A stretch of 64,000 nucleotides of DNA from the NCBI RefSeq assembly GCF_048269205.1, contig NZ_JBLXJC010000001.1:1116001-1180000 (forward strand). Reading direction: 5' to 3'. A program made the position numbers and the translations under genes. The notes below the pieces were generated by a model. The model searched no databases. It was not told the origin of the DNA and was given only the letters and a program-made list of their open reading frames with translations. Source of the stretch: Emcibacter sp048269205. Its GTDB lineage: Bacteria; Pseudomonadota; Alphaproteobacteria; Sphingomonadales; Emcibacteraceae. Below, one piece after another: positions 50,711 to 59,457 of the stretch (its first letter is position 1; the number at the start of each line of letters is the position of its first letter).

Positions 50711-52570
50711 TCAATACAAGTCATAGTACCAGGGGGCAAACAGCGTATATCCGATCCACAGGACGATGATCAGGGGAACGCCGACTTTCAGAAAATCACT
50801 GAATTTATAGTTCCCCGGCCCCATGACGAGCAGGTTCGTCTGGTACCCCATCGGGGTGGCAAAGGAACAGTTGGCTGCAAAAATGACCGCTGTCACAAAA
50901 ACCATGGGTTCAACGTTAAGTTCGGTAGCAAGATTGACGGCAATAGGCGTAAACAGCACGGCAGTGGCGTTATTGCTGAGTACGTTGGTCAGGATCGCCA
51001 CCATCAGGAAAAAGGCGGAAAGGATTACAGCAATGCTGGCTCCGGAAAGTATCTCGATCATATGGTGAGCCAGAAAGGAGGCTCCGCCGGTGGCCTGAAG
51101 AGAGGCCCCCATGGCCAGCGCGGCACCAATCAGCAGGAAGATGCGGCGGTCCACGGCACGGCTTGCCTGGCGAACGTTCAGGCAACCCGTCAGAATCATG
51201 AGGAATGCCCCAGCCGTGGCTGTAATGGGAATAGGGACCAGGCCGGTTGAAGCGACCGTAACAACTCCGGCAAAAATGGTCAGGGCCTTCCAGCTGTCTG
51301 CCTTGACCGGTACTTCGCTGGTGGACCACTCCATCAACAATACATCGCGGTTGGTCCTCAGGGATCTTACCTGGGTTGCGGTACCCACAACCATCAGCAC
51401 GTCTCCGGCTTCAAGCCTGATATCGTCTATGGAAGTTCGGATCATACGGGAGCGCCGCTGAATGCCGATCACCTTGCAGCCGCCCTGCAGATGGAACCCG
51501 ACCTGTTCCAGTGTGCGTCCGTCCAGACGTGAGGCCGGCGCCACAATGACTTCGGCAATATGCTGTCGTTTAGAGGCCTCGGGGGCGGTGTCGTCGACGG
51601 GTTCGTCGCCGCCGAGCGAGGTCATTGCTCCCTTCATCAAACTGGGGGTTTTGGCGATCTTTTCCGTCAGTGTGCGCCGGGTCGTGGCAAGGATGATGGA
51701 ATCACCTTCTCTCAGGGTGATGTCGTCAAACGGCGGCAGGAAGACCGTGCTGTCCCGCTGAATCAACCGGGTTGTCATGCCGGCGAGATCGGGGAACATG
51801 CCGGCGATGGAACTCTTGCCGATCAGGCTGTTGCCTTCCACCAGGTCAATCTGGACGATGAACTGTTTTCCGCTCATCTGTTTGGCTGTGCCGTTTTCGG
51901 CCTGGGTTTTGGGAAGAAGCCTGGGAGCGATTGTCAGAACATAAACCAGGCCGATCCCCATCAGGAAAAGGCCAGGAACAAAAAAATCAAAGAAACCAAT
52001 GTCCAGGCCAGTTTGAGCCTTGTAGGCTCCTGCAGCCAGAAGGTTGGTGCTGGAGCCGATCAGTGTGCTCATCCCGCCAAGAATGGCCACAAAGCTGAGG
52101 GGTATAAGAACCTGACTCGCCGGTTTTTCGATTTTGTCCATCAACATGATCAGGATGGGGATAAAAATCACCACCACCGGCGTATTGTTCAGGAAAGCGC
52201 TGATAATCATTACGACGAGAAGGCAGAACAGCACCACCCGGCGCGGATAATTGATGCCGTGTTTGATCAGAATTGTGGCCGGGCCTTCAAGCGCGCCGGT
52301 CTGGACCATGCCCTGGCCGATAACGAGGAGCCCCAGGATGGAAACAAGAGCTGGATCGGCAAATCCTGAAAGAAGCGTCCGCATATTCAGGAGAAGCGCC
52401 CCGCTACTGTCATGCAGGGGCAGGAAATGAAACGTCAAAAGCAGGACGGAAATAACCCCGAGAGACGTAATCTCAAGCGGAATATGGTCCATGGTATAGA
52501 ATATAATGGCGCCGCCGATAATGGCGAAGGTCAGCCACATTTGCAGTGAAGGATCGATTAGTTCTGTCAT
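50711..52570 (-). CDS. SLC13-family permease with two TrkA-C domains
   Basis: A 619-residue inner-membrane transporter of the SLC13 (CitMHS-like) type, with paired regulatory RCK_C/TrkA-C domains between membrane halves (about residues 210-410: RDSTVFLPPFDDITLREGDSIILATTRRTL and RRSRMIRTSIDDIRLEAGDVLMVVGTATQ). Halves contain FLNNTPVVVIFIPI, IGSSTNLLAAG, and in the second half LSNNATAVLFTPIAVNLA and FATPMGYQTNLLVMGPGNY, the sodium/anion sites. The substrate is probably a small anion such as sulfate or a dicarboxylate. The ATG at 52570 is preferred to a TTG at 52606. Confidence 0.88.
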   Translation of the reverse strand: MTELIDPSLQMWLTFAIIGGAIIFYTMDHIPLEITSLGVISVLLLTFHFLPLHDSSGALLLNMRTLLSGFADPALVSILGLLVIGQGMVQTGALEGPATILIKHGINYPRRVVLFCLLVVMIISAFLNNTPVVVIFIPILIMLMDKIEKPASQVLIPLSFVAILGGMSTLIGSSTNLLAAGAYKAQTGLDIGFFDFFVPGLFLMGIGLVYVLTIAPRLLPKTQAENGTAKQMSGKQFIVQIDLVEGNSLIGKSSIAGMFPDLAGMTTRLIQRDSTVFLPPFDDITLREGDSIILATTRRTLTEKIAKTPSLMKGAMTSLGGDEPVDDTAPEASKRQHIAEVIVAPASRLDGRTLEQVGFHLQGGCKVIGIQRRSRMIRTSIDDIRLEAGDVLMVVGTATQVRSLRTNRDVLLMEWSTSEVPVKADSWKALTIFAGVVTVASTGLVPIPITATAGAFLMILTGCLNVRQASRAVDRRIFLLIGAALAMGASLQATGGASFLAHHMIEILSGASIAVILSAFFLMVAILTNVLSNNATAVLFTPIAVNLATELNVEPMVFVTAVIFAANCSFATPMGYQTNLLVMGPGNYKFSDFLKVGVPLIIVLWIGYTLFAPWYYDLY

Positions 52571-52611
52571 GTATGGTACCGCTTGTCCCACCTGGAAAAA
52601 GCGCAAAAACC

Positions 52612-52623
52612 TTTGGCGCCAAA
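52612..52623. repeat. 12-bp palindrome in the SLC13 upstream region
   Basis: TTTGGCGCCAAA lies about 40 bases upstream of the SLC13 ATG, between it and the motB stop. It could be an operator for the permease gene. Only the symmetry is shown. Confidence 0.35.
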
Positions 52624-52778
52624 AAAATATGAATACGGTGACAGGTGCCGGCAGTGTGCTTTTCTCTACCTGGAAACTTCATTTTGCATCCTGTTATCCG
52701 TGCAATAACAACATCATAACAGGGCAGTTTCTAGCTGTCGCTGAAAAACTGCCGAATATTTCAGGGGTGGTTTCTCGC

Positions 52779-53672
52779 CTAGAGGAAGCCGCGGGGAAGA
52801 GTGGGGGCTTCACGAAGCAAAAGTATGGTGATCCTGCGGTTTTCCGAACGCAGCGGACGGTCGGGAAGCAGTGGTTCGGTGTCTGCTTTGCCCTGGACTT
52901 CGGCAAAGCGGTCGGAAGGGACACCCCGTCTCAGGAGAACGCGGCGGCTGGCATTCGCCCGGTCTGCGCTAAGCTCCCAGTTGGTGTAATTGGAGCCTTT
53001 TGAAAAACCGGCTGAATCCGTGTGGCCGGAAATGGAAATCCGGTTGGGCATTTTCTCTATAACACCGGCAACCTTGGCAATCATTTTTTCCGCATAGCCG
53101 TAAAGAATAGGAGTGCCGGGTTTGAACATGGCCCGATTGTCCTTGTCGACAATCTGGATGCGCATACCGTCCTCGGTGATGTCGATCAGCAGCTGGTCCT
53201 GAAGTTCGGCAAGCTCCGGACTTTCCTGCATGCTCTGGCGCAGATCTTCGGACATTTGCTCGAAGAATTCCTGTTCGCGTTCGGCCATAATTTCCTCGAG
53301 GGTTTTTTCCTCCTCGTTCCGGGCCACGCTTTCGCCGCCTTCACCATCCTGCTTCTTGTTCAGGGTCTGGGACTGGTCGGGAATTGAAACGGTCACTGCG
53401 CTTGACTGGGCACCATCCGTATTAAGGGACACACCACCCAGGATGTCTCCCGAACCGGAAGAGCTGCTTGTACTGGCCGAAGTGGGCGAGAAATAATCGG
53501 CAAGGCCAGATCGCTGTTCCTCGGTTGTCGCATTCATCAGCCACAACAGAAGAAAGAAGGCCATCATGGCTGTCACAAAATCGGCATAGGCCACCTTCCA
53601 GGCGCCACCATGGGCCCCGCCGGAAACCTTTTTAATTCGCTTGATTATTATCGGGCGTTCTTCGTCCGCCAT
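52779..53672 (-). CDS. motB: Flagellar motor stator protein MotB
   Basis: A 297-residue MotB. A short basic cytosolic N-terminus leads to one transmembrane helix at about residues 28-50 containing YADFVTAMMAFFLLLWLMNAT, with the proton-binding Asp31. The plug and linker (about 60-160) are followed by an OmpA-like peptidoglycan-binding domain (ISGHTDSAGFSKGSNYTNWELSADRANASRRVLLRRGVPSDRF). It anchors the stator to the cell wall. motA is 3.7 kb away on the other strand instead of next to it. Confidence 0.94.
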   Translation of the reverse strand: MADEERPIIIKRIKKVSGGAHGGAWKVAYADFVTAMMAFFLLLWLMNATTEEQRSGLADYFSPTSASTSSSSGSGDILGGVSLNTDGAQSSAVTVSIPDQSQTLNKKQDGEGGESVARNEEEKTLEEIMAEREQEFFEQMSEDLRQSMQESPELAELQDQLLIDITEDGMRIQIVDKDNRAMFKPGTPILYGYAEKMIAKVAGVIEKMPNRISISGHTDSAGFSKGSNYTNWELSADRANASRRVLLRRGVPSDRFAEVQGKADTEPLLPDRPLRSENRRITILLLREAPTLPRGFL

Positions 53673-53786
53673 TCTTTCACCACTGCCAGACTTGTTGCAT
53701 TAACTTCCGCCAATAATGGATAGGGTTGGTTAATATAACGTTAGTCAAACCCGGAAACTTTTATGGTTTCGACAGTTAGGATAAAG

Positions 53787-55034
53787 CTATAGATCCTGGG
53801 ACCTGTTCATATGCACCACGAACCCCTTGGCGCGCAGGGCTTCAAGAATATCCTGAAGGTGCTGCCGGTCCCGGGTTTCCAGGGTGACATTTGAATAGGT
53901 TTCCTTGGCCGGAAGTTCCGTAAACAGGCGGTGATGGGAAACGTCGATAATGTTGCCGCCGAGGCTGCCGATGATTCCTGCAATCTGGGCCAGCGCGCCG
54001 GGCACGTCCAGAAGCTCGATGCGAAGGCGCGTGATGCGGCCTTCCCTGACCAGTCCCCGCATCAGCAGGGAGGCCAGAAGTCTCGGGTCGATATTGCCGC
54101 CGCTGAGGATCAATCCCGTGTTCTTGCCCTTGAAAAATTCCGGGTGGGACAGAACTGCGGCCAGCGGCGCAGCGCCGGCGCCTTCCGGGACGGTTTTCTC
54201 AATGGTCATAAGCATGCTGACCGCGCGCTCCAGGCAATCTTCCGTGACCAGCAAGGTCTTGTCCACAAGCTCCTCGCAGACTTTCAGGGTCAGTTCGCCA
54301 ATGGTTTTCACGGCGATACCTTCCGCGAGGGTGGAGCCCTTCGGCTCGTACTCCTGCTGGTGCAGGGCCCTGTAGAGTGACGGGAACCGTTCGGCCTGAA
54401 CACCGATGATCTCGATTTTTGGATTGATGGCCTTGGCTGCTGTGGCGACACCTGAAATCAGGCCGCCACCGCCTACGGGCACCACAATCACATCCAGATT
54501 GGGCACTTCCGCCAGCATTTCCAGGCCGATAGTGCCCTGTCCGGCCATTACCGCCGGATCGTCGAACGGGTGCACAAGAGTATAGCCATTTTCCCTGGCA
54601 AGTTCCCGGGCGTGCACGGCGGTATCGTCGAAACGTTCCCCGTGAAGTACCACGTTGGCGCCGTGTTCCTGAGTTTGGCTGACTTTGACAAAGGGCGTGT
54701 TGACCGGCATCACAATTGTAGTGGGAATGCCCAGGCGCGCCCCGTGATAGGCCACACCCTGGGCATGGTTGCCGGCGGATGCGGCAATGACGCCTGCTTT
54801 CTTCTGTTCGTCTGTCAGAGACATCAGCTTGTTGAGCGCCCCACGTTCCTTGAAGGAAGCGGTAAACTGAAGGTTTTCAAACTTGATGAAAATATTTGCG
54901 CCGGTAATGGAAGACAGGGTCAGTGAACGGGTGGTTGGCGTCCGGATCACTGCCCCATTAAGGGCCTGTTCCGCATTTTTCACATCCTCAAAGGATATGG
55001 GAAGTGTGGCGGTCTTCTCAGTCTGGCTCATCAC
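53787..55034 (-). CDS. ilvA: Threonine ammonia-lyase
   Basis: A 415-residue PLP enzyme: Lys62 in TASFKERGALNKL, GNHAQGVAYHGARLGIPTTIVMP, and GGGGLISGVATAAKAI. The C-terminus (about 330-415) is a single ACT domain (LDVPGALAQIAGIIGSLGGNIIDVSHHR). This size and one ACT domain fit the catabolic/biosynthetic short form found in many alphaproteobacteria. It deaminates threonine to 2-oxobutyrate for isoleucine synthesis. It lies on the minus strand downstream of a small membrane protein gene and upstream of motB. Confidence 0.93.
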   Translation of the reverse strand: MMSQTEKTATLPISFEDVKNAEQALNGAVIRTPTTRSLTLSSITGANIFIKFENLQFTASFKERGALNKLMSLTDEQKKAGVIAASAGNHAQGVAYHGARLGIPTTIVMPVNTPFVKVSQTQEHGANVVLHGERFDDTAVHARELARENGYTLVHPFDDPAVMAGQGTIGLEMLAEVPNLDVIVVPVGGGGLISGVATAAKAINPKIEIIGVQAERFPSLYRALHQQEYEPKGSTLAEGIAVKTIGELTLKVCEELVDKTLLVTEDCLERAVSMLMTIEKTVPEGAGAAPLAAVLSHPEFFKGKNTGLILSGGNIDPRLLASLLMRGLVREGRITRLRIELLDVPGALAQIAGIIGSLGGNIIDVSHHRLFTELPAKETYSNVTLETRDRQHLQDILEALRAKGFVVHMNRSQDL

Positions 55035-55175
55035 AAATACTTTTGGTTATGTTTACATCAAGTGGCAATCTGTCTGTTCATATATGTCCAGACGGGGGAA
55101 AAGTCCAAAATAAAATTACAAATGTCGGGGTTTTCAGCCGATTTGCAGGCGGGTATCCATTCTGCCGATCTAATT

Positions 55176-55376
55176 CTAAAGGTAGCAGAATATACCGTAG
55201 CAGCTGTCAAAAGCGTATCGAAACAGGAAATAAAGGACGACATCAAGCAGCATAAGCAGCAGAACAGACGGGATACCCACGTAGTAAATCAGGCTCTGGT
55301 AGCCCCATTTTGTCAGCCGGGGACGGTCGATCTCATGTCCCATCACATTATGTATACTTCTTTTTTTGCCGATCAT
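55176..55376 (-). CDS. Small single-span membrane protein
   Basis: A 66-residue protein: basic N-terminus (MIGKKRSIHNVMGHEIDRPRLTKWGYQ), one strongly hydrophobic helix (about residues 32-53), and a short Cys-containing tail (DSCYGIFC). AGGG lies seven to eight bases before the ATG. It is encoded 141 bases upstream of ilvA on the same strand and divergent from the FemAB-like gene. I know of no function; its short helix and basic head are typical of conserved small membrane proteins. Confidence 0.5.
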   Translation of the reverse strand: MIGKKRSIHNVMGHEIDRPRLTKWGYQSLIYYVGIPSVLLLMLLDVVLYFLFRYAFDSCYGIFCYL

Positions 55377-55453
55377 GGTTTGCCCTGCTGATTTTTCCTT
55401 TGTTTTTTCGGTGATTAGCTTAGTATGGCAGCAACGAAAAAATATACAAGGCA

Positions 55454-56437
55454 ATGGCAGTATCAGAGCAAGTAAATAATGGCCGTCACATTCTTCTGGA
55501 CTGGAATAATCTGGACCAGGTGACTTGGGATGGCATGCTGGAAAATGTGACAGGCAACGCCCTGCAGCAGTCGTGGGGCTATGGTGCAGCCCTCAAGGAA
55601 CGCGGTGTCCGGGTGCGCCGCATTGTGGCCTATGATGGAAACCGACCGCTGGCTTTGGCCCAGGTCATTGTGCGGTCCTGGTTCGGCATTGTGAAACTTG
55701 CCCATATCATGCGCGGCCCTGTCTGGCTTGAAGAGGTCTCTGCCGAAACCAGGCAGGAAATCTACAGGCAGCTGCGTCGTCTTTATCCCCGCAGGAAAAT
55801 GAGATTTCTGTTTTTGAGTCCCGAGGTCGGAGACCCTGATGAAGGGGAGCTTCTGGAAGCGGCAGGACTGAAGCAGGTGATTACCGGATATACAACTGTC
55901 CTGGTGGATATGGGCAAGAGCGAAGAGGAGCTGTGGGCCAGTTTGTACGGCAAGTGGCGCAATCAGGTGCGCCGGGCGGAAAAAGAACAGCTGACAGTGG
56001 AATTTGGTGACCATACCCATGAACGAACCGACTGGCTTTTTACAAAAGAGAAAAAGCAGCAGAAAGACAAAAATTACAGGTCGCTTCCTGTCCAATTGAT
56101 TGAAGCTTACCATCGGCACAGCTTGGGCAAGGGCGTTGTAATGACAGCCTTCGTATATAAAAATGCGAATCACAACAATCAGGAAGAGCCGCTGGCGGCA
56201 GCATTATTTCTGCGACACGGCACCGGGGTAACCTATCATATGGGCTGGAACGGCAGTGAGGGACGCGCCCTGAACGCCATGAATTTGCTCTTGTGGAAAG
56301 CTATGACACACCTCAAAGGCAAGGGATGCCGGCAACTGGACCTTGGTGGACTGAATACGGTTGACAGTCCTGAACTGGCCCGCTTCAAGCTGGGTCTTGG
56401 CGGTGAAGTGGTCTCTTTGCCGGGTACATATCTTTAA
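55454..56437 (+). CDS. FemAB/GNAT-type acyltransferase, lipid II-like
   Basis: A 327-residue protein with the double-GNAT FemAB layout: NALQQSWGYGAALKERGVRVRR near the start, SLYGKWRNQVRRAEKEQLTVEFG in the middle, and AALFLRHGTGVTYHMGWNGSEGRALNAMNLLLWKAMTHLKGKGCRQLDLGG near the end. It could transfer an aminoacyl group to peptidoglycan precursors or an acyl group to a surface polymer; members outside Gram-positives are rarely studied. It is followed after two bases by the lipoprotein gene. Confidence 0.8.
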   Translation: MAVSEQVNNGRHILLDWNNLDQVTWDGMLENVTGNALQQSWGYGAALKERGVRVRRIVAYDGNRPLALAQVIVRSWFGIVKLAHIMRGPVWLEEVSAETRQEIYRQLRRLYPRRKMRFLFLSPEVGDPDEGELLEAAGLKQVITGYTTVLVDMGKSEEELWASLYGKWRNQVRRAEKEQLTVEFGDHTHERTDWLFTKEKKQQKDKNYRSLPVQLIEAYHRHSLGKGVVMTAFVYKNANHNNQEEPLAAALFLRHGTGVTYHMGWNGSEGRALNAMNLLLWKAMTHLKGKGCRQLDLGGLNTVDSPELARFKLGLGGEVVSLPGTYL

Positions 56438-56439
56438 TC

Positions 56440-57243
56440 ATGAGCTTTCAGGCAAAAAGAATAAAATTCCGGGGCGCCAGTTGCCGGTATTTTCCGGTAA
56501 TGCTGATCGCGTTGGTTTTGGTGTCCTGTAGTCGGCCACTTTCTCCGGTTACCACGGACAGATTCGCAGACTATTACGCAAACATTGAAAAAATTACGGA
56601 CGAAGGGGCCGGGGAACTGGCTGTCAGTATTTTGGGGACAATGTCTGAGGACGGGAATAATTATCCTGTCCATCTGCTGTCCCGACAAGCGGTTTCCGAA
56701 GGACGGAAAAGCATCCTCATTCTCGCCGCACCGGGTACGAAGCCTTTCAGGGCCACTGAAATGGTCCTGGAAAGCGCCCGGCAGCTTCTGGCGGGCAAGT
56801 CCGTATTTGGTGACGCGCATGTCGATCTTCTCCCGCTTGTCGCTCCCGGAAGAGGGATCAACCGTTCTGTTCCCGACAGGGCCCGGAATAGGATGCTGCA
56901 CAGGGTCCTGGAGCGGCGCAAATATGATCTGGTGATAGTTCATCGGGTGGATCCGGACCAGGTCGGTTTTGTCATTGCCCAGAAAGGCAATCTGGCGGAC
57001 GAAGCCATGTTCGCCCAGTCCAGGGTCAGGGACCACGGCTATTTTGTTGGCTCGGGAGACGAACAATTGGTCAAAAAGATATTTAGACGGAATGGTCTGC
57101 CAGACTTTTTGACCGGACCGGGCAGGGGGGCGGTAATGGTGCTTTCTTCCTGGCAGGGGGAGGAGCAGGAAAAGGCCGTTCACCAGCATCTTCTCGCCCA
57201 GGAAACGATTATCGGGTTGTTACTGAACAGCTTTTATCAATAA
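56440..57243 (+). CDS. Putative lipoprotein of unknown function
   Basis: A 267-residue protein with a lipoprotein signal: a positive N-terminus (AKRIKFRGASCRYF), hydrophobic VMLIALVLVSC and a lipobox LVSC with Cys near residue 30. The rest is alpha/beta, with ILILAAPGTKPFRATEMVLESARQLL and HVDLLPLVAPGRGINRSVPDRARN; no catalytic motif is recognised. The start overlaps nothing but follows the FemAB-like gene by two bases, so they are probably co-transcribed. Outer-membrane or inner-membrane anchoring cannot be decided from this alone. Confidence 0.55.
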   Translation: MSFQAKRIKFRGASCRYFPVMLIALVLVSCSRPLSPVTTDRFADYYANIEKITDEGAGELAVSILGTMSEDGNNYPVHLLSRQAVSEGRKSILILAAPGTKPFRATEMVLESARQLLAGKSVFGDAHVDLLPLVAPGRGINRSVPDRARNRMLHRVLERRKYDLVIVHRVDPDQVGFVIAQKGNLADEAMFAQSRVRDHGYFVGSGDEQLVKKIFRRNGLPDFLTGPGRGAVMVLSSWQGEEQEKAVHQHLLAQETIIGLLLNSFYQ

Positions 57244-57361
57244 ATCGTATCTTTTATTTTGCTTATTAAACCTTGCTTAACGACCTTTTACTATAAATGT
57301 CCCAAATAAAGACAGCTTTCGGGCCGGAAGACGAATCCGGTACATTTAGGGACGAGTATAA

Positions 57362-58237
57362 ATGTTTGTTATTATAGGTATCGTTGTAGTCATGGTGATG
57401 GCGTTCGGCGGCTATGTGCTGGCCGGTGGTAAAATGGCGCCTATTCTCAAGGCTCTTCCTCTCGAATTCATGATCATCGGCGGATCGGGTGCTGGTGCTT
57501 TTATGGTGACCAACAGCGGCTCCGTGATCAAGAAATCCATGAGTGGCCTTGGTAAGGTCGTCAAGGGACCGAAATGGAAAGCGGAGGACTACAGGGACTT
57601 GTTATGCCTGATGTTTGCCCTGACCAAGCTGATCAAGACCAAGGGGGTGATCGCCCTTGAGCCTCATGTGGAAAACCCCCATGACAGCAAGATCTTTAAC
57701 AACTTCCCGAAAGTTGCTGCTGACCATCATGTCGTGGATTTTATCTGTGACTACCTGCGTATGACGACCATGAACTTTGATGATCCCCACCAGGTCGAAG
57801 ACGTTCTGATGAAGGATCTGGAAAAGCATCATCACGAGGAAAGCGAAGGGGCACACGCCCTGGGAATCCTCGGGGAGAGTTTTCCGGCGCTGGGTATTGT
57901 GGCGGCGGTGCTGGGTGTGATCAAGACCATGGCCAGTATTGACCAGCCCATTGAGGTTCTCGGCGCCATGATCGGCGGGGCGCTGGTGGGAACCTTCCTG
58001 GGGATTTTGTTGTCCTATACCATCGCCAGCCCCATTGCGACACGCCTGCAGCAGATTGTAGACGAGGAGGGACATTTCTTTAATGTGATCAAAGATGTGA
58101 TTATCGCCCATCTGCATGGCAATGCGCCACAGATTTCAATTGAAATCGGGCGTAAGAGCGTGCCAACAAACATGGTGCCGACATTCTATGAGCTGGACGA
58201 AGCTGTTCAGGAACTCCCCAACGACCTTTTTGCCTGA
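57362..58237 (+). CDS. motA: Flagellar motor stator protein MotA
   Basis: A 291-residue MotA of the alphaproteobacterial form. Four transmembrane helices are visible: TM1 IIGIVVVMVMAFGGYVLAGG, TM2 about residues 32-52, and TM3 and TM4 in the C-terminal half, around FPALGIVAAVLGVIKTMASI and GALVGTFLGILLSYTIASPIATRL. The cytosolic loop (about 60-170) and tail contact the rotor. It works with MotB as the proton-driven stator, but the two genes are apart here. It converges on hemB two bases downstream. Confidence 0.93.
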   Translation: MFVIIGIVVVMVMAFGGYVLAGGKMAPILKALPLEFMIIGGSGAGAFMVTNSGSVIKKSMSGLGKVVKGPKWKAEDYRDLLCLMFALTKLIKTKGVIALEPHVENPHDSKIFNNFPKVAADHHVVDFICDYLRMTTMNFDDPHQVEDVLMKDLEKHHHEESEGAHALGILGESFPALGIVAAVLGVIKTMASIDQPIEVLGAMIGGALVGTFLGILLSYTIASPIATRLQQIVDEEGHFFNVIKDVIIAHLHGNAPQISIEIGRKSVPTNMVPTFYELDEAVQELPNDLFA

Positions 58238-58239
58238 TT

Positions 58240-59253
58240 TTAAAGGGTATCTTTCAGAATTTTTGCGGCGGCAGGGGCGAAATAGGTCCATATGCCCGTC
58301 GCGCCCGCCCGTTTGAAGGCAAGCAGGCTTTCCATCATGACGGCATCCCTGTCCAGCCAGCCCTTGTCCGCGGCAGCCATCAGCATTGCGTATTCACCGC
58401 TGACCTGATAGGCGAAGACAGGATGGGAAAACTCCGATGAGATCATGCGAATGATGTCCAGGCAGGGCATGCCGGGCTTCACAATAACGGAATCTGCACC
58501 TTCCTCGATGTCCATGGCGACCTCACGCAGGGCTTCCAGACTGTTGGCCGGGTCCATCTGATATGTTTTCTTGTTGCCGCCCTTCAGATTGCCGCCGGAC
58601 CCTACAGCATCCCGGAAAGGACCATAGAAGGCAGATGCATATTTGGCGGAATAGGCCATGATCTGCGTGTTGTGATGGCCAAGGTTTTCCAGCATGCTGC
58701 GGATCTGTCCGATACGTCCGTCCATCATGTCTGATGGGGCCAGAATATCGCATCCGGCATCTACCTGGACAGCAGCCTGGCGGACAAGGGCCTCAACGGT
58801 CTGGTCGTTATGGACGTAGTCATCAATCAGGATGCCGTCCTGTCCGTGGCTGGTGTAAGGATCAAGGGCAACATCACAGATGACGCCAAGATCGGGAAAT
58901 TCCTTTTTAAGCTGCCTGACGCTGCGGCAGACCAGATTGCCTTCATTGTATCCCTCACTTCCTTCGTCATCCTTCAGGTCGCTCTCGACTTGCGGGAACA
59001 GGGCAATGGCGGGAATTCCCAGGCTGCAGGCCTTTTCCGCTTCTTTGAGGAGTTTGTCCAGCGAATGGCGCCTTACCCCGGGCATGGAGGGGATCGCTTC
59101 GGAGATTCCGCTTCCCTCCCTGACGAAAAGAGGCCAGATCAGGTCTTTCTCTGACAACCGGGTCTCTCCATGCAGGTCCCTGGACCATCCGCTGGCACGG
59201 GTGCGTCGCGGTCTGTTGAAAGGATATTTTCCGGTAAGCGGTTGGGGACTCAT
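58240..59253 (-). CDS. hemB: Delta-aminolevulinic acid dehydratase (HemB)
   Basis: A 337-residue HemB, start MSPQPLTGKYPFNRPRRTR with AGGA five to six bases upstream (an in-frame start further up at 59286 is unlikely). The Schiff-base lysines are Lys204 (YSAKYASAFYGPFRDA) and Lys259 (SVIVKPGMPCLDI). The metal loop is VALDPYTSHGQDG: it has Ala, Asp and Asp where zinc enzymes carry Cys, so this is the Mg2+-type of Pseudomonas aeruginosa. It joins two 5-aminolevulinates to porphobilinogen. hemA is 900 bp away. Confidence 0.95.
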   Translation of the reverse strand: MSPQPLTGKYPFNRPRRTRASGWSRDLHGETRLSEKDLIWPLFVREGSGISEAIPSMPGVRRHSLDKLLKEAEKACSLGIPAIALFPQVESDLKDDEGSEGYNEGNLVCRSVRQLKKEFPDLGVICDVALDPYTSHGQDGILIDDYVHNDQTVEALVRQAAVQVDAGCDILAPSDMMDGRIGQIRSMLENLGHHNTQIMAYSAKYASAFYGPFRDAVGSGGNLKGGNKKTYQMDPANSLEALREVAMDIEEGADSVIVKPGMPCLDIIRMISSEFSHPVFAYQVSGEYAMLMAAADKGWLDRDAVMMESLLAFKRAGATGIWTYFAPAAAKILKDTL

Positions 59254-59388
59254 GCTTTTCCTCATTCTGAATTGATCTGGAAACATACCTCAAAAGAGGT
59301 GATATTCAAACAGTTAGTGGGAACGAGCCTTAAAAAAGGGGGTGCTATCCAACGATTTTATCAACAGTTAACAGCTTGTTAGGGGTTC

Positions 59389-59429
59389 CGGATATATAAA
59401 TTAAGGTAACTTTTAGAAAAATATATCCG
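59389..59429. promoter_or_regulatory. Inverted repeat between hemB and the LdtR-like gene
   Basis: CGGATATAT (59389-59397) and ATATATCCG (59421-59429) are perfect 9-bp inverted arms, 23 bases apart, 28 bases before the regulator start and in the hemB divergent region. It is a plausible operator for the regulator. Only the symmetry is shown. Confidence 0.45.
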
Positions 59430-59457
59430 AAGACTGCAAAAACAGGGACTTTACGGA

